Shown: positions 23,347 to 32,592, counted from the stretch's first letter. The stretch is DNA of 64,000 nt from Algoriphagus sp. Y33 (GCF_014838715.1 NZ_CP061947.1:1984001-2048000); one strand, 5' to 3'. Notes: generated from the letters alone by a model not told the origin. A program made the numbers and translations.

Positions 23347-25044
23347 ATGAAAAAACAACTACTGTATGCAGGAGTTTTTTGCATGTTGGTCACAGGTTTT
23401 CTTTCCTCTACCATGGCTCATGCTCAGAGTGACCCATCCGGCAAGAAAAGAATCACTGATACCTATGCAATTACAAATGCCACCGTTTTTACTGCAGCGG
23501 GCGAGAAAGGGACAAAAGCAACTGTCCTTATAAAAAATGGCTTAATACAAGGAGTAGGAAGCAATATTGCACTTCCCAAAGAAGCAAAAACGATCGCCGG
23601 CGACTCTTTGTACGTCTATCCCGCCTTTGTGGCCGGAGCGAGTGATGTCGGAATTACGAAGCCAAATGATCCGGAGCGCACTGAAGATTTTGTTTCTTCA
23701 AACCCATCGGATGAAATCGCCGGTATCACTCCCTGGAGATCGGCAGTTGATCAATTTTCTATCAAGGACGGTAAAATCGATGACCTGAGAAAAGCAGGTT
23801 TTGCCATAGTGCAGATTGTGCCCGATGGCGGTATGCTCGCAGGGAAGACAGCAGTTATGCTGTTAGGCAATGGGCATTCTACTAATTTATTACTGGAAAA
23901 CACAGCCTTGGCAGCAAATTTTAGGGGATCAAGAGGTATGTACCCGGGGACTGCTGTAGGCGTAATGGCCAAATTCCGTGAGATATATGACAATGCTAAG
24001 CTTACTTCCCTGAGAGAACAGAAATACACAACCGTATCAGGACTAAAGCGCCCTGAGATCACTCCTACCTACAGTGCCATGGAAGAGGTAATTAGGGGTC
24101 AAATCCCTGTAATGTTTTCTGCATCTTCCGAATTGGAAATACGAAGAGCTATCAGTCTTCAAAAGGAAAAAGGATTCAAATTAATACTGACCGATCTAGA
24201 AGAATACGAAGGAGTCTTGGATGTATTGAAAACATCAGGTGTTGGTGTGCTGGTAAAATTGCAAATTCCGGATGATAAGGCTATCAAAGCTCAGAAAGAG
24301 GATGCTACAGACGAGGTGAAGTTGCTAAATGCAAAAGTGAAGGAAGCATATGACAAGGCGCTTGCACAGGCAAGTAAATTGGAAGAAACCGGAATTCCTT
24401 TCGCATTCACTACTGTTGGAGTAAAATCAGGAGATATTATTAAAGCCTTACGGACAATGATTGCGAACGGCCTTTCCGAAAAAGCAGCTCTTGCAGCTTT
24501 GACTAGCAATGCGGCTGACATTTTAGGAATCGGCAAAGTTTCGGGATCAATCGAAAAAGGCAAAATGGCAAATTTGATTTTGAGTACAGATTCCCTTTTC
24601 GCAGAAGATACTCAAATCAAGCACATGGTGGTGGATGGCTTTATCTACGACTATGAAACCAAGGCTAAAAAGAAAGCCTCAAAAGAGGGCAACGGTGAGG
24701 GATCAGCGAAAATCGAAGGAAACTGGGATTATACATCAGAAAGTCCTGCGGGATCTTCAGATGGAGTACTTATTATTAAGAAAGAAGGGGCTGATTACAC
24801 CGGCACGATTACTTATGATGATCCATCAGGTTCAGGAAAAGCTACTGCTGCTATTCAGAATGTGACGTTAGACGGAAGTACTTTATCCTTTTCATTTAAA
24901 GTTTCGGCAAATGGCATGGAGATCACTGTAGATGTATCGGGAGAAGTAAGCGAAGACAGCTATGAAGCCACCATGACGGTTGGGGAATTTGGGACATTCC
25001 CATTCAATGGCACACTCAATCCAACCCTAACAGCAAAGAAATAA
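23347..25044 (+). CDS. Exported amidohydrolase-like protein lacking the HxH metal motif
   Basis: 565 residues with a signal peptide (residues 1-26, ending AHAQ). It has the amidohydrolase layout: beta-sandwich start YAITNATVFTAAGEKGTKATVLIKNG and the C-terminal return EKGKMANLILSTDSLFAED plus HMVVDGF. Where active enzymes read DAHxH this protein has AFVAGASDVGI, so the first two metal ligands are missing. Residues 460-565 form an extra beta-rich domain (IEGNWDYTSESPAG, GADYTGTITYDD). It may be a non-catalytic partner of the next paralogue (inference). Confidence 0.8.
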   Translation: MKKQLLYAGVFCMLVTGFLSSTMAHAQSDPSGKKRITDTYAITNATVFTAAGEKGTKATVLIKNGLIQGVGSNIALPKEAKTIAGDSLYVYPAFVAGASDVGITKPNDPERTEDFVSSNPSDEIAGITPWRSAVDQFSIKDGKIDDLRKAGFAIVQIVPDGGMLAGKTAVMLLGNGHSTNLLLENTALAANFRGSRGMYPGTAVGVMAKFREIYDNAKLTSLREQKYTTVSGLKRPEITPTYSAMEEVIRGQIPVMFSASSELEIRRAISLQKEKGFKLILTDLEEYEGVLDVLKTSGVGVLVKLQIPDDKAIKAQKEDATDEVKLLNAKVKEAYDKALAQASKLEETGIPFAFTTVGVKSGDIIKALRTMIANGLSEKAALAALTSNAADILGIGKVSGSIEKGKMANLILSTDSLFAEDTQIKHMVVDGFIYDYETKAKKKASKEGNGEGSAKIEGNWDYTSESPAGSSDGVLIIKKEGADYTGTITYDDPSGSGKATAAIQNVTLDGSTLSFSFKVSANGMEITVDVSGEVSEDSYEATMTVGEFGTFPFNGTLNPTLTAKK

Positions 25045-25045
25045 A

Positions 25046-25150
25046 GGCATGAAATCGACACGATTAAAATCATCATTAAAACATACGGAGCAGTGATTAT
25101 TTCAATCGTCAAAGATTCCGTGTGACCTTTGAAAAGCAAACTATAAACAC
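25046..25150 (+). repeat. Start-codon-associated palindromic repeat, degenerate copy (locus C)
   Basis: GGCATGAAATCGACACG opens the copy at 25046; the middle has diverged, but the right end GATTCCGTGTGACC and the spacer TTTGAAAAGCAAACTATAAAC are preserved, directly before the ATG of the gene at 25151. The distance from repeat ATG to gene ATG is 102 bp. The short frame is cut to 15 codons (MKSTRLKSSLKHTEQ). Confidence 0.7.
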
Positions 25151-26536
25151 ATGAAAAAAACAAATTATTTTCTTGCCGTTCTGTTGGGTCTGAGTATTCA
25201 GTTTGCCTCGGCCCAAGTGAAAAAAGGCAGCATATTGATAAAAAATGCAACCGTTCTTACGATTACAGAAGGAACTCTTGAAAATTCTGATGTATTCGTT
25301 CAGGATGGAATCATCAAAAAAGTCGGACAAAATCTTAGTGCTCCGAATGGAGTGACGACTATAGATGCTACGGGAAAGTACCTCATGCCCGGAATTATAG
25401 ATGCACATTCTCACCTTGGACTGGATGTGGTAAATGAAGCTACCTCCCCTATTGTAGCTGAAGTGAGGATGAAGGATGTCGTGAATCCTTACGAAGTTGG
25501 AATTTATCGTGCTTTGGCGGGTGGAGTCACTATTTCTCACGCTATGCATGGATCAGCAAATGTGATCGGTGGACAAAATGCTACGCTAAAGCACAGATGG
25601 GGATCTACAGATCCGGCAGATATTATTATGCAGGATGCTCCCCGTACGATCAAATTTGCTTTGGGAGAAAATCCAACCAGAGTACACGGAAGAGGAAATG
25701 GTATTCAGCCGCGTACCAGAATGGGCGTAGAAGCGATTCTCAGAAACGGATTCAATGAAGCAATTCAATACAAAAAATCGTGGGATGAATATAACTCGGC
25801 TTCTTCCCAAAAGAACAGCACCGTACTACCCCCTGTCCATAATGAAAGACTACAGATTTTGTCAGACATTCTAGAGGGAAAAATAATCATCCATTGCCAC
25901 TCCTACCGTGCCGATGAGATCTATATGCTCATCACTGTGGCAAGGGACTTTGGGATCACCAAATTGGTATTCCAGCATACCAACGAAGGATTCAAAGTGG
26001 CTCCGGAAATTACAGAGTATACGATGGGTGCATCGGTTTTTGCAGACTGGTGGGCTTACAAATTTGAAGTGTACTACTCCACAGCTTACAATGCTGCTAT
26101 CTTAACAGAAAACGGAGCTATCACCTCTATCAATTCTGATGACGCTGAACTCATCCGTCATCTATACCATGAAGCGGCCAAAACCCAGCGCTATGGTGGA
26201 ATGACAGATGAGCAGGCACTTGCTATGATTACTATAAACCCGGCAAAGCAACTTGGGATTTCTGATAAAGTAGGTTCAATAGAAGTAGGCAAGCAGGCTG
26301 ATTTGGTGATCTTTGAAGGACATCCTCTTTCATCTTATACTGTTCCTCAAATGACTTTTGTAGATGGCGTGAAATATTTCGATATCAAGGAAGATGCTGA
26401 TGACCAGCGATTAAAAGTGAGCCCCACTGAAATGGTAGAACCGGTTAGGATAGCTGACGACCATAATGACCGGTGTATGCAGGATACTGAACATCTGTTC
26501 GAGACCACCAATTCTCTTTTCCTTTTAAATCAATAA
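25151..26536 (+). CDS. Exported amidohydrolase with intact metal site
   Basis: 461 residues; signal peptide MKKTNYFLAVLLGLSIQFASA. This is the catalytic member of the three-gene set: the HxH motif is in PGIIDAHSHLGLD (about residue 95), further ligand candidates are the His residues in IIHCHSYRADE and FQHTNEGF, and the Asp in INSDDAELIRH. The C-terminal return is KQADLVIFEGHPLSS. Relatives include imidazolonepropionase-like and prolidase-type enzymes; the substrate is unknown, and the setting among exported peptidases suggests a peptide-like amide. Confidence 0.88.
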   Translation: MKKTNYFLAVLLGLSIQFASAQVKKGSILIKNATVLTITEGTLENSDVFVQDGIIKKVGQNLSAPNGVTTIDATGKYLMPGIIDAHSHLGLDVVNEATSPIVAEVRMKDVVNPYEVGIYRALAGGVTISHAMHGSANVIGGQNATLKHRWGSTDPADIIMQDAPRTIKFALGENPTRVHGRGNGIQPRTRMGVEAILRNGFNEAIQYKKSWDEYNSASSQKNSTVLPPVHNERLQILSDILEGKIIIHCHSYRADEIYMLITVARDFGITKLVFQHTNEGFKVAPEITEYTMGASVFADWWAYKFEVYYSTAYNAAILTENGAITSINSDDAELIRHLYHEAAKTQRYGGMTDEQALAMITINPAKQLGISDKVGSIEVGKQADLVIFEGHPLSSYTVPQMTFVDGVKYFDIKEDADDQRLKVSPTEMVEPVRIADDHNDRCMQDTEHLFETTNSLFLLNQ

Positions 26537-26557
26537 TCAGCCGCAACTAAAAAAGAT

Positions 26558-27862
26558 ATGAAAAGATTAACTATAACCTTTTTCGCCTTTCTCCTTGCCT
26601 TATTGCCTATGATGGCGATAGGGCAACAACTTGACGGTGAAGTTGTCAAGCCTAGAGCAGGGAAGTTCTTGCTGCAAAATGCCACAGTAGTAACCATCAC
26701 CAATGGTACCCTGAACAACACCTCAGTCTTGGTTGAAGATGGTAAAATCAAAGAAATTGGAGCTGAGATTTCGGCTGATGGAGCTGAAGTCATTGACTGT
26801 AGCGGGAAATTCATCTACCCCGGAATGATCGATGGAGGAACCAAACTTGGGTTAGTGGAAATCAACTCTGTTCAGGAAACCGTGGATTATATGGAACTGG
26901 GAAATTTTACTCCTAACATGCAGGCATTGACTGCCGTGAATCCTAATTCTGTCGCCATTCCAGTGACAAGAGTTTCCGGGGTAACAACGGTGCTTTCTGT
27001 TCCGGGTGGTGGATTATTTCCGGGAACAGCCGCACTAATCAATCTCAATGGATACACTCCCGATCAGATGTATGCAGGTTTTGAAGGAATTGTGATGAAT
27101 TTCCCAAGCTCCGGAAGAAGAGGAAGATACGACAGGAGATCTGATGAGGATATCAAAAAAGCTAAAGAAAAAGCACTGAATGAAGCCGATGAACTTTGGG
27201 AGAATGCAAAGAGCTATGCATCTCTAGCTTCAAATGGTGCAGAATTGGAATATTATCCGGAAATGGAGCAGTTCGCCAAAGCGACGACAGGCGAACTTCC
27301 ACTTTTGATTGAAGTAAATACAGCTTCTGACATTCAAGCAGCGATCAAATGGGTAGAGGGAAAAGATGCTAAAGTGATTTTTATGGGAGTGTCAGAAGGC
27401 TGGAGAGTTGCCGATGAAATCGCAAAAGCAGGAATACCTGTAGTGACAGGACCAATCCAATCACTTCCGACCAGGGAATCCGATCGCTACGATGCCCCAT
27501 ATGCGAATGCGGGAAAAATGGCTAAAGCAGGTGTCAAGGTTGCCATCAGAACCAACGGTCAAGAAAATGTGAGAAACCTTCCTTTCTTCGCAGCCTTTGC
27601 TGCTGCATATGGTATGGGAAAGGAAGAAGCTTGGAAAGCCGTGACAATCAATCCTGCCGAGATCTTCGGTTTGGCCGATCAGTACGGGTCTGTAGAGACA
27701 GGAAAAGTGGCAAATCTAATCGTCGCAGATGGAGATCCATTCGAAACCAAAACCAATATCCAGCACGTGTTTATAGACGGCTATAGAATGCCGTTGTCTA
27801 ACCGTCAGATCAGACTATACCAAGAGTTTCTTGATCGTTCTCCTGGACTGAAGATGAATTAA
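26558..27862 (+). CDS. Second exported amidohydrolase-like protein without HxH
   Basis: 434 residues with signal peptide (RLTITFFAFLLALLPMMAIG). It shares the start LLQNATVVTITNGTLNNTSVLV and end TGKVANLIVADGDPFETKTNIQ with its neighbours, but the metal motif position reads PGMIDGGTKLGLVE, with both His replaced. It is 21 bases downstream of the active paralogue and clearly in the same operon. It probably forms a hetero-oligomer with it or is an enzyme with a changed mechanism. Confidence 0.8.
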   Translation: MKRLTITFFAFLLALLPMMAIGQQLDGEVVKPRAGKFLLQNATVVTITNGTLNNTSVLVEDGKIKEIGAEISADGAEVIDCSGKFIYPGMIDGGTKLGLVEINSVQETVDYMELGNFTPNMQALTAVNPNSVAIPVTRVSGVTTVLSVPGGGLFPGTAALINLNGYTPDQMYAGFEGIVMNFPSSGRRGRYDRRSDEDIKKAKEKALNEADELWENAKSYASLASNGAELEYYPEMEQFAKATTGELPLLIEVNTASDIQAAIKWVEGKDAKVIFMGVSEGWRVADEIAKAGIPVVTGPIQSLPTRESDRYDAPYANAGKMAKAGVKVAIRTNGQENVRNLPFFAAFAAAYGMGKEEAWKAVTINPAEIFGLADQYGSVETGKVANLIVADGDPFETKTNIQHVFIDGYRMPLSNRQIRLYQEFLDRSPGLKMN

Positions 27863-27883
27863 ACTTCCAATCTATTTCATTTT

Positions 27884-27926
27884 AAACCACAGGTTAAACT
27901 CAAATTATGAGCTTTTCTTGTGGTTT
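27884..27926 (+). terminator. Weak hairpin after the amidohydrolase operon
   Basis: AAACCACA (27884-27891) pairs with TGTGGTTT (27919-27926), followed by CTTTTATTTT. The loop is 27 nt. It could be a terminator or attenuator ahead of the NlpC/P60 gene. Confidence 0.4.
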
Positions 27927-27946
27927 TCTTTTATTTTGTCTCAGTT

Positions 27947-29116
27947 ATGAAAAGAATATATATCCCAATTTTAGTATCCCTGATTACTGCCTTTTTTTCT
28001 TGCGTAAGCCAGGAGAATAGTGATGAAGTAAGCACATTGATTGAAGCCAAAAGAGCCGAAGTTGCACCTGACAAAAGGGTTGCGATTTGGGACTTAAAAT
28101 TTGAAAATGATTCTTTGAAAGGGGAAACTGATCTGATTGATGCCTTGGAAGAACTACTAGCCGAGCTCAAGTCTCAGGAAATCAGTTTTACGGATGCGGT
28201 GCACCGGTTGCCTGATTCATCACTTGGAGAAAAAACCAAAGCCTTGGTAACTATCTCTGTTGCTAATATCCGAAGCAATCCCAAACACTCTGCTGAGCTT
28301 GCCACGCAAGCATTGATGGGAACACCTTTGAATGTCCTTAAAGAAGACGATGGATGGTTTCTGGTACAAACTCCTGATGGTTATCTTTCCTGGGTAGACA
28401 GAGCAGGAATACAGCTGATGAGCGAAGCGGAATTGGAGCGATGGCACAAAGAGCCGAAAATAGTTTTCACTGCACTCAGCGGCCACCTTTGGCAAAATAC
28501 TGATCAGAAGGAAATGGTGTCTGACCTCGTAGCCGGAAATATCCTAACACTCCAAGAAGAAACAAAGGATCAGTTGAAGGTAAGCCTTCCCGACGGACGT
28601 GAGGGTTGGATTTCGAGTAGCGAGGCCCGGGACTGGGAAAGCTGGATAGCATCCAGAGAGACATCACCGGAGGCTTTAATAGCTACGGCGAAGCAAATGA
28701 TGGGTATTCCTTATCTCTGGGGCGGAACTTCCATCAAAGGAGTGGATTGCAGCGGTTTTACCAAAACGGTATATTACCTCAATGGACAAATAATACCCCG
28801 GGATGCCTCCCAGCAAATCCATGAGGGTGAACTGGTAGATGCAGATAAAAACTGGGATAAACTGCAAGTGGGAGATTTGCTTTTTTTCGGCGTAAAAGGT
28901 ACTCCTGAGAAAAAAGAGCGGGTAGTACACGTGGGCATGTGGATTGGGAATAGAGAATTTATCCACTCTAGAGGTTTGGTGAGGATTTCAAGCTTTGACC
29001 CTGAAAATCCCAATTACGATGAGTATGAATTAGGAAGATACCTTAGAACCAAAAGAATTGTCAATGTTCCTTCGGAGCATGTTTTATCCGTTTCAGAACT
29101 GTTAACCAACAAATAA
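27947..29116 (+). CDS. NlpC/P60 lipoprotein with SH3-like domains
   Basis: 389 residues. The ATG at 27947 gives a lipoprotein signal (MKRIYIPILVSLITAFFSC); an upstream GTG is rejected. Two bacterial SH3-type segments (about residues 100-145, SVANIRSNPKHSAELATQAL, and 170-210) precede a C-terminal NlpC/P60 cysteine peptidase: PYLWGGTSIKGVDCSGF with catalytic Cys, VVHVGMWIG with catalytic His, and EFIHSRG. It probably cleaves gamma-D-Glu-diaminopimelate bonds in peptidoglycan peptides. The next gene starts 4 bases after its stop. Confidence 0.9.
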   Translation: MKRIYIPILVSLITAFFSCVSQENSDEVSTLIEAKRAEVAPDKRVAIWDLKFENDSLKGETDLIDALEELLAELKSQEISFTDAVHRLPDSSLGEKTKALVTISVANIRSNPKHSAELATQALMGTPLNVLKEDDGWFLVQTPDGYLSWVDRAGIQLMSEAELERWHKEPKIVFTALSGHLWQNTDQKEMVSDLVAGNILTLQEETKDQLKVSLPDGREGWISSSEARDWESWIASRETSPEALIATAKQMMGIPYLWGGTSIKGVDCSGFTKTVYYLNGQIIPRDASQQIHEGELVDADKNWDKLQVGDLLFFGVKGTPEKKERVVHVGMWIGNREFIHSRGLVRISSFDPENPNYDEYELGRYLRTKRIVNVPSEHVLSVSELLTNK

Positions 29117-29120
29117 AAAT

Positions 29121-31226
29121 ATGTCCATCACCAAACCTTTTTTAGGAATTGCAATGGTAATTAGCTTGGGTCTTTCAGCTAATGCCCAACAAGTCACCGG
29201 CTTTTTCCCTCAGGATAAAAGCAAGCAGACAGCCATCGAGCAGGATTTGCTGAAAGCTATCAACTTTGAAAGCTTCAAAGCCCATCTAAAAGAGCTGACC
29301 AAATCACCACATATAGCAGGGACACCCGAAAATGAAGAGGTAGCAACTTACTTGACCAGCGTGATGAGCGAAGCAGGAATGGACGTGATCTCCTACCCTT
29401 ATGATGTGTATTTGCCAAATGATCCCGGAGAGTCACTTCTGGAGATCATCACACCAGACAAGATCACATTATCTCAGCAAGAGGGCCCAATCGAAGGCGA
29501 TCCATTCTCCACAGATCCCAGGCTTCATAAGGGATTCAATGCTTATTCCGGCTCCGGAGATGTCACGTCTGAGGTGGTTTACGCTAATTATGGCGTAAAG
29601 GCCGACTTTGAAAAACTTGCTGAAATGGGAGTTGATCTAACAGGAAAAGTAGTCATAGCCCGCTATGGAGGAAACTTCCGCGGATACAAGGCACAATTTG
29701 CTGAGCAATATGGAGCTGCTGCATTGATTATTTATACTGATCCAAAAGATTCCGGATTTGAGAGAGGCGATGTATATCCGGATGGGCCATTTTATAACGA
29801 AACTACTATTCAAAGGGGTTCTTTGCTGACGCTAGATTACACCGGAGATCCATTGACCCCGTTTGAACCTGCGCTTCCACTGGATGGCGACAAAAAAGTG
29901 AAGCGTTTGGATCCAAAAGATGTTGCTTTTCACTCGATCCCTGTTTCGCCGATAGGATATGGTGCGGCCAAGGAGATTTTGAGCAGAATGAAAGGTTCTT
30001 CTGTGCCTGAAGAATGGCAGGGAGGGTTGCCTTTCGAGTATAGAATCACCGGAGGATCAGAATTGAAAGTTCGGGTGAAAGTGGAGCAACCCATTGATTA
30101 TATCAGGGCAAATAATGTGGTTGGAAAGTTTGTTGGGAGTGAATATCCCGACGAGTGGATCATTCTGGGAAGTCACTACGATGCATGGAGCTTTGGTGCT
30201 ACTGACCCGAATTCAGGTACTGCAATGATGCTCACACTTGCTGAAGCATTGGGAGAATTGATCAAAAAAGGAGAAGGCCCAAAAAGATCAATCCTGATAG
30301 GGCATTGGGATGCCGAAGAGCAAGGTGTGATCGGTTCTACCGAATGGGTAGAACAGTTCAAGGATGAGCTGGGAGCAAAAGCGGTAGTATATATGAATTT
30401 TGACGCAGCGGTTTCAGGACGTAATTTTGGTGTGTCCGCTGCCCCTACGCTGAAGAATCTGATTATAGAAGCTTCCAAGGAAGTTGCTTATCCGGATTCA
30501 GCGAAGTCAGTCTATGAGGTCTGGGCCGGAAAGAACGAAGAGCCTAGAATCGGAAATCTCGGAGGTGGATCTGATCACATTGCCTTCTATATGTATGCCG
30601 GAGTGCCAAGTTTGAGTGGAGGAACCGGTGGAACTTCTGCCTATCACTCTAACTATGACAACTTCCACTATTACAGCACGTTTGTGGATCCTACGTTCAA
30701 AATGGGCGGAACCGTAGCTTCAGTGATTGGTGTACTTACCCTACGGTTGGCTAATGCCACCATCATTCCTTATGATGTTCCTAAATATGCGCAAGATTTG
30801 AGAATGCATTTTGACAATGCCGTGAATTCCGTTAAGGAGTTGGACTCCACATTCACCTCTTTTGACAAAGTAGATGCTGCTATCAATAAACTGAAATCCA
30901 GTTCCGATGCTTATCAAACTGCTATGAATGCTGCTTTGGCAGCAGGAAAGCTCTCTGAAAAAGAAATAGTCGCATTGAACAAAGGATTGATCGCATTGGA
31001 GAAAAGCTGGATCGACCCCAAAGGTATGTACTTTGGCAGCTGGTATAGATCGCTCTATGTGAGCACAGATCCATTTTCTGGCTACGCATCATGGATATTG
31101 CCAGGCATCAAATACGAGGTAGAAACCAAATCAACAGGCCGCTTGGAAGAATGGGATGCCCGCTATGCTAAAGCAATTTTGGACTTGAGCAAGAAAGTGG
31201 AGAAGCTGACGAGACTCGTTGATTGA
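29121..31226 (+). CDS. Exported M28 metallopeptidase, glutamate carboxypeptidase II-like
   Basis: 701 residues, signal peptide to about residue 22. It has the three-part plan of the PSMA/GCPII group: a protease-associated domain (GKVVIARYGGNFRGYKAQFA), the M28 catalytic core (GSHYDAWSFGATDPNSG; the catalytic Glu pair in WDAEEQG; NFDAAVSG; final ligand in AYHSNYDNF) and a C-terminal transferrin-receptor-like helical dimerisation domain. The likely role is removal of C-terminal acidic residues from peptides in the periplasm. It is coupled to the NlpC/P60 gene, which fits breakdown of peptidoglycan-derived or dietary peptides. Confidence 0.92.
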   Translation: MSITKPFLGIAMVISLGLSANAQQVTGFFPQDKSKQTAIEQDLLKAINFESFKAHLKELTKSPHIAGTPENEEVATYLTSVMSEAGMDVISYPYDVYLPNDPGESLLEIITPDKITLSQQEGPIEGDPFSTDPRLHKGFNAYSGSGDVTSEVVYANYGVKADFEKLAEMGVDLTGKVVIARYGGNFRGYKAQFAEQYGAAALIIYTDPKDSGFERGDVYPDGPFYNETTIQRGSLLTLDYTGDPLTPFEPALPLDGDKKVKRLDPKDVAFHSIPVSPIGYGAAKEILSRMKGSSVPEEWQGGLPFEYRITGGSELKVRVKVEQPIDYIRANNVVGKFVGSEYPDEWIILGSHYDAWSFGATDPNSGTAMMLTLAEALGELIKKGEGPKRSILIGHWDAEEQGVIGSTEWVEQFKDELGAKAVVYMNFDAAVSGRNFGVSAAPTLKNLIIEASKEVAYPDSAKSVYEVWAGKNEEPRIGNLGGGSDHIAFYMYAGVPSLSGGTGGTSAYHSNYDNFHYYSTFVDPTFKMGGTVASVIGVLTLRLANATIIPYDVPKYAQDLRMHFDNAVNSVKELDSTFTSFDKVDAAINKLKSSSDAYQTAMNAALAAGKLSEKEIVALNKGLIALEKSWIDPKGMYFGSWYRSLYVSTDPFSGYASWILPGIKYEVETKSTGRLEEWDARYAKAILDLSKKVEKLTRLVD

Positions 31227-31263
31227 CGTATCTCGTATATAAGTAAAACTGGGAAATTCAATA

Positions 31264-31298
31264 AAATCCAAGGGTGGAAACTTTTCACTCTTGGATTT
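31264..31298 (+). terminator. Intrinsic terminator after the M28 peptidase
   Basis: AAATCCAAGGGTG (31264-31276) pairs with CACTCTTGGATTT (31286-31298), 13-bp arms with one G-T pair and a 9-nt loop, followed by ATTCTTTAT. Its place argues that the next gene starts at 31318, not upstream. Confidence 0.75.
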
Positions 31299-31317
31299 AT
31301 TCTTTATAAATTCAGCA

Positions 31318-31719
31318 ATGGAAAATCAGGATGTACGCTGGAAACAACGGTTTGATAATTTAAAGAAAGCTTTTTTTCAATTGGATAAGGCAGTTCGCCA
31401 GGGTGATTTTAACGAATTAGAAAGGCAAGGGCTTATCAAATCATTTGAATATACCTACGAACTGGCATGGAATACCATGAGAGATTTTCTTATACAGAAG
31501 GGAAATACCGATCTGATGGGTTCGAAAGACACAATTAGATTGGCTTTCCAAGTAAATTTGATCCAAGATGGGGATCTCTGGATGGAGATGGTTAAAAGTA
31601 GAAATCTAACCAGTCACACCTACAACATGGAAACAGCAAGCTTCGTAGAGAATGATATAGAAAAGAAATTTCACCCAGCTTTCAAAAAATTAATTGAAAG
31701 ACTTGATTCAGAAAGTTAA
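31318..31719 (+). CDS. HEPN-type toxin / nucleotidyltransferase substrate-binding protein (HI0074 family)
   Basis: 133 residues from the ATG at 31318 (MENQDVRWKQRFDNLKKAF). It is an all-helical protein of the HI0074 group (family TIGR01987). The HEPN RNase motif Rx4-6H is present as RNLTSH in VKSRNLTSHTYN (about residue 97). The partner gene for a minimal nucleotidyltransferase starts 4 bases after its stop. In characterised HEPN/MNT systems the HEPN protein is an RNA-cutting toxin silenced by AMPylation. Confidence 0.85.
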   Translation: MENQDVRWKQRFDNLKKAFFQLDKAVRQGDFNELERQGLIKSFEYTYELAWNTMRDFLIQKGNTDLMGSKDTIRLAFQVNLIQDGDLWMEMVKSRNLTSHTYNMETASFVENDIEKKFHPAFKKLIERLDSES

Positions 31720-31723
31720 TTTA

Positions 31724-32059
31724 ATGCTTATGATCAAAGATTTGCTAGCGGAAGAAATTGGCATTTCAGATGCCCATTTAGAGGAAATAAGGAATTTCGC
31801 CCAAAAATATCCAACCATTGAAAAAGTCATTCTTTATGGCTCACGTGCAAAGGGGACTTTCAAACCGGGAAGTGATTTGGACTTGGTGATAGTAGGAGAT
31901 CAACTCGAATTTAAAGACCAGTTGAATTTCTCAGGAGACCTTGATGATAGCTACCAGCCTTATTTTTTTGATGTTGCTATATTGAGTTACATCAATAATG
32001 AAGCATTGCTAGACCATATTAGGAGAGTGGGAAAAGTGATTTATGAAAAAAACCGATGA
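31724..32059 (+). CDS. Minimal nucleotidyltransferase (MNT antitoxin)
   Basis: 111 residues from the ATG at 31724. The nucleotidyltransferase signature GSx10DxD is complete: GSRAKGTFKPGSDLDLVI at about residues 40-57, with a third acidic residue expected in FFDVAIL. This is the MntA/HI0073 class that AMPylates and neutralises a HEPN toxin. The pair has no visible inverted repeats or integrase, so it was either captured long ago or is mobile by other means. Confidence 0.88.
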   Translation: MLMIKDLLAEEIGISDAHLEEIRNFAQKYPTIEKVILYGSRAKGTFKPGSDLDLVIVGDQLEFKDQLNFSGDLDDSYQPYFFDVAILSYINNEALLDHIRRVGKVIYEKNR

Positions 32060-32215
32060 GAGGCATCTGGCTGCTCTTATCTACTGTAATGGCATATTTG
32101 ATAACTGATAGTTAGATCCATTGCCTATTTTAAAGAACTACGCGATCATAGATAAGAGTAAGAAAAACTAACTTTCTTGTCAAATAGCTTTGAATTCGCT
32201 ATATTCCATAATTGA

Positions 32216-32551
32216 TTATTTTTAAGCATCAAACGGTACAATCAAGGGAACCATATCACAGGCTTAGCTTTTATAGCAATCGGAATTTTGATCAAATTAT
32301 TCCCGAATTTACTAGCAGGCTATAATCAATTATCCCAGAGAGAAAGAGAAAATTCGATAAGCAACGGCTTGCCTACATTCGCATTTATTGTCTTTTGTCT
32401 CATGGGGTTAATAATAATTGCCGGATATTTTGCTGCATTTGGGTTAAATAAGCCAGATCTAAGTGGAAGTATTAATATTTCCGTAGTCTTAATAGGTGCA
32501 GTAGTTTTGATTGTTTTTGGGAAAAAGTTTACAGATTCGCCAGTAAGGTAA
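32216..32551 (+). CDS. DUF3784-like small membrane protein; 5' end uncertain
   Basis: The frame is open from a stop at 32213-32215. Family resemblance begins at GLAFIAIGILIKLFPNLLAGYNQLSQRE, which spans and precedes the only near-cognate start (TTG at 32288). Three membrane helices are visible (LAFIAIGILIKLF; AFIVFCLMGLIIIAGYFA; NISVVLIGAVVLIVF). No ATG or GTG lies upstream in frame. Either an unusual codon is used or the gene has lost its start, so it could be a pseudogene. Function unknown. Confidence 0.5.
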   Translation, partial: LFLSIKRYNQGNHITGLAFIAIGILIKLFPNLLAGYNQLSQRERENSISNGLPTFAFIVFCLMGLIIIAGYFAAFGLNKPDLSGSINISVVLIGAVVLIVFGKKFTDSPVR

Positions 32552-32568
32552 ATTGATGAAACCCTGTT

Positions 32569-32592
32569 ATCCTGCTTCTCCAGAAGCAGGAT
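32569..32592. terminator. Perfect 11-bp hairpin
   Basis: ATCCTGCTTCT and AGAAGCAGGAT are separated by two bases, between the convergent DUF3784 and WYL genes. The position fits a bidirectional terminator; only a weak T-tract follows. Confidence 0.6.
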
